Shown here in pieces: positions 9,408 through 18,700 of a DNA stretch of 64,000 nt. The notes under the pieces were generated by a model that ran no database searches, was not told the origin of the DNA, and saw nothing but the letters and a program-made list of their open reading frames with translations. Origin of the DNA: Bacteroidia bacterium (GTDB lineage Bacteria > Bacteroidota > Bacteroidia > AKYH767-A > OLB10). Position numbers and translations under genes: made by a program. Positions within the stretch are counted from its first letter, which is position 1; each line of letters starts with the position of its first letter. The stretch covers positions 186,001 through 250,000 of the forward strand of contig JAEUTH010000042.1 in assembly GCA_016788165.1 (NCBI GenBank), read 5' to 3'.

Positions 9408-10569
9408 ATGAAGCTATCATGTACTGCTCCAACCTTTGTGTTTGAACCTGCCAATTAAAATTTTGCTTTACAAAAGTATATGCATTTTCAGCTATGGTTT
9501 GTGATTGTGTTTCATCGCTTAATAAAGAAATAATACAGGATGCATACTCGGCCGCAGTAGCTGCTATTAATACTTCTTGGTTATGCTTTGCTCCTACAGC
9601 ATTATTTGCAAGACTGCTTACAATGCAAGGCACTTTCATGGCCATAGCCTGTAGTATTTTGTTTTGTAACCCAATACTTATAAGCATGGGCGCAATCATT
9701 ATTTTCGAATGCGCAAACGATGTTCGAATATCATCCACCCAACCCGATACGGTAATACTGTTACTTTGCAACTGCTTAATAGCCAAAGTTGGCGATGCAC
9801 CTGCAATAAGTAATTTTGCATCCGGTTTTTGCTTTAATACTAAAGGCCATATTTCATTGGCTAAAAACAAAACACTTTCAATGTTAGGCGGATAATTCAT
9901 ATTACCGGCAAACAATACATCATATTTTTTTCCGAGTTGTTGCGGGTAAAAAAAATCAAAGTCAACACCATTTGGAATAACTTCAATCTTATCTCTATCG
10001 GGATGTGGTATGTGGCTGCGATCCTGGTCAGATATGATGATGTGTTTATCAAAGCAATTATAAATTTGAGATTCGTAGCGTAACAACCGTTTATGCTCAA
10101 TGGCAATTGCAATCTTTTTTAAGCCGGATTCATTTTCTAGCATACGTTCCATACCCATACTAAAAGTGTCCATATAATCTAGTGTTTTTGGGATGTTTAT
10201 ATCCTTTACATATTCGCTCATACGGATTAAATGACAAAATATATGGTCGGGTTTTTCTTCGGTGGCTATGGCCTTAATACGTTGGCAAACTGTTTTACGT
10301 AAAAAATATGCAACAGAAAAAGGCAGATAGCCTAATATATTTTTTAACAGGTTGAAATAGCTATTAAACTTCGAAATTTGTTCGGTGTAAATTTTTTCGC
10401 AATACGGTTTTAATTGCGCCAATTGCGAATCGGTTACTACCGTTTCGTTTATTGCAAACAAAATTATCTGATGATGGGCGCTTAGATTTTTAATTAATTC
10501 AAACGCGCGCAACTTGTCGCCTTTTTCGAGCGGAAACGGAAACCGGGAGGTGATGAATAAAATTTTCAA
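9406..10569 (-). CDS. Glycosyltransferase family 4, stp1-like
   Basis: A 387-residue GT-B glycosyltransferase, expected to add a nucleotide-activated sugar to a lipid-linked glycan at the inner membrane. The N-terminal acceptor half begins KILFITSRFPFPLEKGDKLR. The donor half has IPNGVDFDFFYP (about 198-209), LFAGNMNYPPNIESVLF and GLQNKILQAMAMKVPCIVS. From memory, this pattern, and the total length, resemble the glycosyltransferases of PEP-CTERM/exosortase (XrtA) polysaccharide clusters (TIGR03087-like), but no exosortase is visible here. It lies just downstream of the flippase gene on the same strand (60-base gap), so the two are probably co-transcribed. Confidence 0.9.
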   Translation of the reverse strand: MKILFITSRFPFPLEKGDKLRAFELIKNLSAHHQIILFAINETVVTDSQLAQLKPYCEKIYTEQISKFNSYFNLLKNILGYLPFSVAYFLRKTVCQRIKAIATEEKPDHIFCHLIRMSEYVKDINIPKTLDYMDTFSMGMERMLENESGLKKIAIAIEHKRLLRYESQIYNCFDKHIIISDQDRSHIPHPDRDKIEVIPNGVDFDFFYPQQLGKKYDVLFAGNMNYPPNIESVLFLANEIWPLVLKQKPDAKLLIAGASPTLAIKQLQSNSITVSGWVDDIRTSFAHSKIMIAPMLISIGLQNKILQAMAMKVPCIVSSLANNAVGAKHNQEVLIAATAAEYASCIISLLSDETQSQTIAENAYTFVKQNFNWQVQTQRLEQYMIAS

Positions 10570-10629
10570 AATACGTGATGGCTTTCAGTGAACCTATTGG
10601 TAACTACAAGGATAAATAAGTTTTAAAAA

Positions 10630-12120
10630 CTAAATAGTTTTTATATTAAAAAGCTTCAATATAAATGCGGGTATGTAGGTGTTAAACTCGGCCAACCATT
10701 GCATTTTTAGTACTACACCGGCATACAATATTGTAATACAAATGCTCTTGTAAATAATATCAAAATACGTATTACTTAAAGTTGGCATAAAAAAATGTAA
10801 ACCAAAAATTAAGATGATAAATAACAATACTTGTATATTATTTCGGGTAAATGGCTGTAGCTTAAAATACCTGAACACAAAAGCAAACAATACGCTGTTA
10901 TAAAACATATAGGAAGCAGCTGTTGCTATGGCTGCACCGTTTATACCATAGATGGGAATAAGCCACATTTGTAAAAGCAAAGTAAGTACAGCCAATGCAA
11001 TTAAAAACAAAGCACCGTATTTGTACTTATCCGAATTAAATAAAATGGGCGCATTTAAACCGGTTGCCATGTTAAACAATGTGCCAATGCTTAATATCAA
11101 TGTTACAGATGCACCTTGCTGATAACCGGCCGGTAAAAAAGTGAGTAACGATTTAATATTTATATTGATGATTAAAAAAACAAACCCACCCAATAATAAC
11201 ATGTACAAGGTTGATTTTTTGTAAATATCCAATATCTCGGTTTTATTATTGTCGGCCCAGGCAAATGATATTTTTGAAGCTGCAATTTTTTCGACCGCTG
11301 TAAGCGGTGCTTCAATTACCGTAGTTATAAATGCAGCAATGGCATATATAGCAACAAACTCAATAGGCAAATACTTTCCAATCATTATCGAGTCGAAATA
11401 CTTTAAGCCTACACTGGCAACACCGGCAAACCACAACAATAAACCGTAGTTAATCAGTTTTAAAAATTGTTTCTGCTTAAAATAGCTCCAGTCAATTTTA
11501 AAAGTAATGGTGTCGAATACAAATATGTATGCCAGCAAAAGCAATACTTGCAAAGCATACAAAGCCACATAACAAAAAATAAACTGATTAAAATCAATCC
11601 ATTTTAAATAATAAACTGTTACAACAACAATAACCAAAATGCGGCTAACCACATCATTTAAAAAAGCCGGTATGGTTGATTTGAAATGCACATAACAATA
11701 CACATTTAAACAACTTATCAGCGAAATAATTAGGGTAAGCGGAAAAACATAATTAAAGAACTCCAAAAACAATTTCGACTCCTTTATGTACTGTGCAAAA
11801 ATTAAGTCCTTAAAAAACCAAAGTGCAATACATGCTATTGTATAACCCAACAACGGAAACAAAAGCATAAACGAAAAATATCCGTAATGTTTTTTTTCGG
11901 CATTTTTAAATAAAGGAAAATATTTGGTAGTTGCATTACCTATACCTAAAGGCACAAACATGGCCACCATCATCGAAAATGAATAAAGCAAACGTGTAAG
12001 GCCCAGCTCTTCCTTGGTTAAAAAATTAGGCTGTATCCAAATTAAACTTACAAAACCAATAACAATTCCAACATAGGTCGAAATAAAATTTTTAATACCT
12101 TGCCTTTGTATTACACCCAT
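10630..12120 (-). CDS. Oligosaccharide flippase family protein (Wzx-like)
   Basis: A 496-residue integral membrane protein with about 12-14 hydrophobic segments, of the polysaccharide flippase branch of the MATE/MOP superfamily. The N-terminus MGVIQRQGIKNFISTYVGIV is typical of Bacteroidota flippases, with a first helix followed by polar and aromatic residues. It is predicted to flip lipid-linked oligosaccharide across the inner membrane for surface polysaccharide assembly. It is upstream of, and on the same strand as, the glycosyltransferase ending at 9406. The substrate cannot be read from sequence. Confidence 0.9.
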   Translation of the reverse strand: MGVIQRQGIKNFISTYVGIVIGFVSLIWIQPNFLTKEELGLTRLLYSFSMMVAMFVPLGIGNATTKYFPLFKNAEKKHYGYFSFMLLFPLLGYTIACIALWFFKDLIFAQYIKESKLFLEFFNYVFPLTLIISLISCLNVYCYVHFKSTIPAFLNDVVSRILVIVVVTVYYLKWIDFNQFIFCYVALYALQVLLLLAYIFVFDTITFKIDWSYFKQKQFLKLINYGLLLWFAGVASVGLKYFDSIMIGKYLPIEFVAIYAIAAFITTVIEAPLTAVEKIAASKISFAWADNNKTEILDIYKKSTLYMLLLGGFVFLIININIKSLLTFLPAGYQQGASVTLILSIGTLFNMATGLNAPILFNSDKYKYGALFLIALAVLTLLLQMWLIPIYGINGAAIATAASYMFYNSVLFAFVFRYFKLQPFTRNNIQVLLFIILIFGLHFFMPTLSNTYFDIIYKSICITILYAGVVLKMQWLAEFNTYIPAFILKLFNIKTI

Positions 12121-12195
12121 TAATACGTGTTAGTTGTCTGATGATTTGTGTTATGGCAGGCAATATTAGTTAATTATAAATATCAACTCTTACTA

Positions 12196-13602
12196 ATGAA
12201 AATCAATTTTACTTTCAATAGTATATAAATACAAGCAATAGCGGTAGTTCTATTCTGTTTATTTACATCCACTTTATTTGCACAAAAAGAAGGCAATAAC
12301 TGGTGCTTTGGGAATAATGCAGGTATTGATTTTAATAGTGGTAATGCAGTGCTTACAACTTCAAATGCAGGTAGCGCTGCTGATTTTATGAGTGCAGTAA
12401 GCGATGCAAATGGACAGGTTTTATTTTATACAAATGGTATTAATGTATGGAATAAAAAAAAGGCAATAATGAACAATGGTACCGGGTTGAACGGAACCAT
12501 ATCGTCAGGTCAATCGCCTCTAATAGTACCGCAACCCAACTCTAATTTATATTATATATTTACTTTAGACCAATGGGCTAATAGCAATGGTTTACAAATA
12601 AGTATTGTTGACATGGCGTTGCAAAATGGCTTTGGTGAGGTTGTAAATAAAAACAAGCCTGTTTATTCGCCTTCAACAGAAAAAATTACATCATACTATC
12701 ATGCCTCTGAAAATTATTATTGGATAATAACACACAGTTTTTCAGATAATGAATTCCGTTGTTACAAGTTAACAGAAACGGGTTTACAGTCGTTTCCTAC
12801 AATAAGTAATTCAGGTTCGGTTTACTTTGGTTTTGCAGGCCAGTTTAATGATGCAGTTGGACAACTTAGCATCTCTTCGGATGGAACTAAATTAGTGAGT
12901 GCATGCTACCAATCAGGTACTTTTGAAGTTCATGATTTTGATATCAATACGGGTATCGTAAGCAATCCAAAGTTGATTGCAGGATACCCGAATGCATTTG
13001 GTGCAGAGTTTTCACCAGATGGTTCGAAACTATATGTATCACGATGGGTAACGAGTCATAAAGTTTGGCAATATGATTTAAACGCAAGTAATTGGCCTAG
13101 TGTACTGGCTAGTGTTACTTTAGTTGGTACAGGCTACATAGTGGGCTATTTACAACTTGCACCCGATGGAAAAATATATGTGGCCAACTACAACAATAAT
13201 AACTTGGGTGTTATTAACAGTCCCAATAGTTTGGGGCTTGCATGCAATTATATTCCATTTGGATTTAGTTTATTACCCAATTCAAGTAGTGCAGGCTTAT
13301 GTGCAACAGTAAAGAAAAACTCATTAGCAAGTATTAAACACGACAATCTGATTAGTCAAAAAATAAATGTTTACCCTAACCCATCAATTGGAAACGTTAC
13401 CATTCAGATTGAAAATATAAAAAACGACCCCTTACGTATAAATATTATAAACGCTAAGGGTCAAACCGTTTACAACCAACTTAAGTACGATAGCAATAAC
13501 ACATTCATATTGGAAGATCTACCCTCGGGTATTTATTGCTTATACCTCACAACTTTGTTAGGCACAAACACTAAGCAGAAATTTATAGTTTCTAATAACT
13601 AA
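12196..13602 (+). CDS. Secreted T9SS-sorted protein with stop codon inside the signal peptide
   Basis: The open frame from a GTG at 12349 encodes 417 residues, but the natural start is further upstream. Reading in frame from ATG 12196 gives MKINFTFNSI, then TAA (12226-12228), then IQAIAVVLFCLFTSTLFAQ, which completes a textbook signal peptide cut after FAQ. No ATG, GTG or TTG lies between the stop and 12349, and starting at 12349 would remove the signal peptide and the first mature residues. The gene is therefore either a recent pseudogene (one substitution from AAA or CAA), an assembly error, or uses an unusual start. The rest is intact: a beta-propeller-like region with a PDGSKLYVSRW-type repeat, and a T9SS type A sorting domain starting VYPNPSIGNV. 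The stop directly abuts the stop of the convergent amidotransferase gene. Confidence 0.75.
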
Positions 13603-15498
13603 TTAATTCATCCACTTTTCCATCCACATCTGAAGCATTAAAATTTTCCAAATCCGATGAAAATCTTCGATGTCTGATTTTAAATAAGCATGTATCATTT
13701 TTTCGATTGTCTTATGGTTAAGCAATCCGTATGCATTAATTTTATCAGCATTTACGTAAGCAAGCAAAATGTCTTTGTGCTCATTTTTGTACCATTTCTC
13801 TATAGGTATTCTAAACCCCATCTTAGGTCTTTCCATAATTTCTTTGGGCAGGTATTTATGCGTTATATCGCGCAAAATACGTTTACCGGTGCCGTTATGC
13901 AGTTTAAATGCAGCCGGTAGTTGTGCTGCCCATTCAATTATGCGATAATCTAATAAAGGTTCGCGTCCTTCTAAACTTACAGCCATGGTGGCACGGTCAA
14001 CCTTTTGTAGTATATCGTCAACCAAAAAAGTTTGATAATCGAGCCACAAAAAATGGTCGAGCATATCGCTACTGCGCAAATTGGCAAAGTCGTCAAATGC
14101 CGTAATACTCTTTGTAAATTCGGGTTTTAATAATTGCCTCACTTCTGCAACTGTCATCGCTTGCGTTATGACATTAAATGCATCGGCATGGTGATTTGCT
14201 TTTAAAATCAGTTTTAATTTTTCGAGCCTGTCAGGTACTGCCAGGTTGCTTCGTTTAAAAGGTTGCGTTATGTTTATTGGCAGGCTTCCTAACGTCTTTA
14301 CAAAACCGGGCACTTTATTAAGTTTATTAATGTACTGTAAACCTTTTGCATACTTCGTATATCCGGCAAAGGTTTCGTCACCCCCATCGGCACTTAAGGC
14401 TACGGTTACATGCTGCCGCGCCATTTTACTTACCAAATAAGTAGGTATGGCCGATGAGTCGGCAAAAGGCTCGTCATACATTTGGGGCAGCATGGGTATT
14501 ATATCCAATGCTTCTTTATAAGTACAGGTATATGCATGATGCTCGGTGCCCAGATGCTTGGCCACATTGCCTGCATGTATGGCTTCGTTATAGGTTTCTT
14601 CTTCGAAACCTATAGTAAACGTTTTAAGTTTTTGTGTTTGTTGGCTTTGCAACAATGCTGTAACCAAACTGCTATCATAACCTCCACTTAAAAATATACC
14701 TACCGGTACATCGGCCACCATGCGGTAATTACATGCCGATAAAAGCAGTTTTTCGGTTTCGGCAATTGCATCTTTATAATCAATTTTTACTTTGGGTTTA
14801 TTGTAAGCATCAGTTACATCCCAATATTTTTCAGTTGTAAGCGCTTGCGTTTTTAAGTTGAGCTTAAGCCAATGGCCGGGCAATAACTTATAGGTATGCT
14901 TAAAAATACAATGTGGTGCCGGTATATAACCATGCTGAAAATACAAAGCCAGTGCATCTACATCAATTTGCTTAACGAAACTGCCGTGTTGATGAAACGA
15001 TTTTAATTCGCTGCCATATAAAAACAAATTTTGATGCTGATAGTAAAATAAGGGTTTAACGCCAGCCCTATCGCGGCAAGCAACCAGTACTTGCTCTTTT
15101 GTATCGTAAATAACAAAAGCAAACATGCCGATAAACCGGTTTACACAGGCATAGCCCCAGGTAATATAGGCCTGCAAAATAACTTCGGTATCGCTATTGC
15201 TTTTAAAGCGGATACCGGCCACCATCAAGGTTTTTTTTATTTCGGCATGGTTGTAAATTTCGCCATTAAAGGTAATGCAGTAACGCCCATCATTGCTGTA
15301 CATGGGTTGATGCCCCAAAGCCGAAAGTTCGATAATGGACAAGCGCCTGAAACCCAAACCAACCGTAGCATATGCATGTTGAAAATAAGCATGCCCGGCA
15401 TCATCGGGGCCACGGTGCAAAATACTTTGCGTCATAGCATGCAATACACTTTCAGGTGTGCTACATTTAAAATCAATAAAGCCTGCTAAACCACACAT
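13603..15498 (-). CDS. asnB: Asparagine synthase (glutamine-hydrolysing)-type amidotransferase
   Basis: A 631-residue class II glutamine amidotransferase fused to a synthetase domain. The catalytic Cys2 is exposed in MCGLAGFIDF, and RRLSIIELSALGHQPM and FNGEIYN form the glutaminase site. The ATP-pyrophosphatase motif SGGYDSSL lies at about 268-275. The canonical reaction is aspartate + glutamine + ATP to asparagine. Homologues of this length are also common in polysaccharide clusters, including exosortase-associated ones, where they probably amidate a sugar acid or other substrate. Its location between a flippase/glycosyltransferase pair and surface proteins makes either role possible. The gene symbol reflects family membership and not a proven substrate. 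Confidence 0.9.
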   Translation of the reverse strand: MCGLAGFIDFKCSTPESVLHAMTQSILHRGPDDAGHAYFQHAYATVGLGFRRLSIIELSALGHQPMYSNDGRYCITFNGEIYNHAEIKKTLMVAGIRFKSNSDTEVILQAYITWGYACVNRFIGMFAFVIYDTKEQVLVACRDRAGVKPLFYYQHQNLFLYGSELKSFHQHGSFVKQIDVDALALYFQHGYIPAPHCIFKHTYKLLPGHWLKLNLKTQALTTEKYWDVTDAYNKPKVKIDYKDAIAETEKLLLSACNYRMVADVPVGIFLSGGYDSSLVTALLQSQQTQKLKTFTIGFEEETYNEAIHAGNVAKHLGTEHHAYTCTYKEALDIIPMLPQMYDEPFADSSAIPTYLVSKMARQHVTVALSADGGDETFAGYTKYAKGLQYINKLNKVPGFVKTLGSLPINITQPFKRSNLAVPDRLEKLKLILKANHHADAFNVITQAMTVAEVRQLLKPEFTKSITAFDDFANLRSSDMLDHFLWLDYQTFLVDDILQKVDRATMAVSLEGREPLLDYRIIEWAAQLPAAFKLHNGTGKRILRDITHKYLPKEIMERPKMGFRIPIEKWYKNEHKDILLAYVNADKINAYGLLNHKTIEKMIHAYLKSDIEDFHRIWKILMLQMWMEKWMN

Positions 15499-15521
15499 TG
15501 TTTTTAAAAAATTAGAACTGC

Positions 15522-15529
15522 CAAAGCTA
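15522..15529 (-). promoter_or_regulatory. Possible -7 box for the asnB-like gene
   Basis: On the minus strand TAGCTTTG matches TAnnTTTG and would start transcription about 15 bases before the ATG at 15498. No convincing -33 element was found. The rest of the 287-base gap to the next gene shows nothing recognisable. Confidence 0.3.
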
Positions 15530-15785
15530 TAAATTGATACCTACTAATTTAAACTAATATCACCAGGGTTATTTCATGCTAACTACTACACGCTAATTTC
15601 GAAGCAGATTAAGAATAAATACTATATTCGGCACCAAACCACAATAACCAATCCCTTTAAACTAATCACACGCCTACTAATTATTGTACCCTGCTGCCTT
15701 AAAATTTATTGCCATTTTTTGTCAATCTATTATTCGATAAATTATACCTATTAATCAAACTAAACATTTAAAAACCTTTTTGCTT

Positions 15786-18700
15786 ATGAGAAAGTCAAAA
15801 TTACCTTTCAACTTTTATAAGAAGCCACTAATGTGGTCAATCTTTTTTTTATTGATATCAATTGGTATTAGCGCACAAAACAAACATACCAACATTGTTT
15901 CATCTGTTGCTACACAAAATAGAGTTTCAGCAAACCGGAAAGAACTTAACAAACAAGCCCATGAATCAGAAAAAATAATTGAACCTAAAAGAAAGGCTAA
16001 AAGTAAGCTTACTGATAATAAAGAAATAGAAAGGGAAAAAGAAGCTGAAGAAGAAGAAGAACGCGAGAAAGAGAAAAAACGAGAAGGCGCTTTACAACGA
16101 CTTCAGCGCGATCAGCTCATGATGAAAGACCCAAAGTTGGGTTATATTCCAAATGAAAGGTTGCTGGTCGCCAAACAGTATAAGGATCAATTAATGGCAC
16201 TTTCTATGGGGCCGTTAAACGGTGTAACCTGGAAAGAACAAGGACCAAACAACCAAGGTGGCCGATGCCGTGCCATGGTGGTTGACCCAAATGACGGTAG
16301 CGGAAATACCGTTTGGGCCGGCAGCGTTGGTGGTGGCCTTTGGAAAACAACGAATATTAATGCAAGCACACCTACATGGGTACCTATCACCGACCTTTTT
16401 GCAAACCTGGCAATCACTTCCATAGCTTTCGACCCAGGCAATGCGCAAATCATGTATTTTACTACCGGTGAGGGTTATGGTAATAGTGATGCCATACGTG
16501 GTTTGGGCGTTTGGAAAAGCACAGATGGTGGCAACACCTGGGCACAGTTAGCAGCTACCAATACCAGCACTTTTCATTTTTGTCAGAAAGTAATTGTAAG
16601 CAATACAGGCGTAATATTGGTTGCCACAGCAAGTGGCGGATTGCAGCGCTCAATAAATGGCGGCACATCGTTTAGTAAAGTTTTGGGTACCGGTTTGGGC
16701 ATTAGCGGAGCCGGAAATAATTTTTGCTATGATGTGGATATGGCAGCCAATGGCGATATTTACAGCACACTCGATGGCTCCGTTCATAAATCAACCAATG
16801 CGGGTGCAACATTTGGCGCTGCACAAAGCCTGCCGATAACAGCAGGCCGAATTGAATTAGCTTGCGCACCTAACGATGCCAATTATGTTTATGCACTTAT
16901 TGAAAACGGCAGCACCGTAGCCGGCATTTTGCAAACCACAGATGCAGGTACTACCTGGCTTACCCGAACCGAACCCGATGATGCCGACCCGGGAATACCA
17001 AATGCCGATTTTTCGAGAGGACAGGCATGGTACGATTTAGCTATTGCTGTTGACCCTAATAATAAAGACAGGCTGTTTGTTGGCGCAATAGATATTTTTG
17101 TTAGTGGCGATGGTGCAAACACCTGGTCACAGGTTACACATTGGTATGGTGGGTTTGGTTTTCAGAATGTGCATGCCGATCAGCATAATATTTTATTTCA
17201 AAATGGAAGCTCATCAATAGCTTATTTTTCGAATGATGGTGGTATTTATCGCTGTACAGATGCAAATACCGTTTTACCAACTATTACACGAAAAGATTAC
17301 AACTTCAACACCGCACAGTTTTATTCATGTGCCATACATCCAACAGCACAAACATCTCATTATTTAGCAGGCGCCCAAGATAATGGTTCGCATAAATTTG
17401 TAAGCAATGGCATTCAAAACACCACTGAAGTTACCGGTGGTGATGGTGCTTTTTGCCACATTGATCAGGACCAACCGCAGTTTCAATTTACAAGCTATGT
17501 ATATAATGACCACTACCGCTCAAGCGATGGTGGTGTTACATGGACTAATGTTACGGGCTCAGGCGGACAATTTATAAACCCTACCGATTATGATGATGTT
17601 AACAATAAACTTTATTGTTGCCGTAATAGCAACGATTACCTCCGATGGGACGACCCGCAAACCGGCAGTACTTTTTCAATTGTTTCGGTGCCGGGTTTTG
17701 GAGGACAAGTTTCTGCTGTAAAAGTTTCGCCTAATACAGCAAACCGGGTTTTCTTTGGAATTAGTAATGGCGACATTTTTAGAGTCGATAATGCGCATAC
17801 CGGTACACCAACAGCAACCAATATAAGTACCGGCTTACCTTCGGGTTATGCCGCTTGCGTTGAAGTTGAAACCGGCAACGACAATCACCTGCTTGTTACC
17901 TATAGTAACTATGGTGTAAATAGTGTTTGGGAGAGTACGGATGGTGGCGCTACCTGGACTTCGGTTGAAGGTAACCTGCCTGATATGCCTATTCGCTGGG
18001 CATTATTTAATCCTAATAACAGCGATCAGGCCATACTGGCAACTGAGTTAGGAGTTTGGAGTACGGATGACCTCAATGGCAACTCAACCAATTGGGGTGC
18101 AAGTAATTCAGGCCTTGCCAATGTAAGGGTAGATATGTTGCAATTGCGTCAAAGCGATAAATATGTAATTGCTGCCACACATGGCAGAGGGTTATTTGCA
18201 TCTGACTTGTTTACAATACCAACAGCCATTTTCGTTTCTGACAAACAACTTGCATACGTAAATAGCAATATCCAATTTACAAATTATAGTTATAAAGGCA
18301 CTTCATGGTCGTGGGATTTTGGTGATGGCTCTCCCTTATCAAATTCTGAAAATCCTTCACATAGTTATACCAATGGTGGAAAATACTCAGTAACCTTAAC
18401 CATAAACGCGGGAGCAGCCACTTTAACAAAAACACAATACATCCACATACTTCCAAATAGAGGCACTCCTTATGTGGTGGCATCAGACGGAGGAACTTTT
18501 GAAACAAATCTTAATGACTTTGGTTCGCAATCAATAAGAGGTGGTATAGATAAATGGGAACGTGGTGTACCATCCAATTTTCTTACTACCGTAAATTCGC
18601 CTGTTAATGCCTGGAAAACCGACCTTGATGCTGATTTAACCCCGGGCAACTATTCCTGTGTTTTGCAAACTCCATCATATAACTTTACAGCGGCTGGAAC

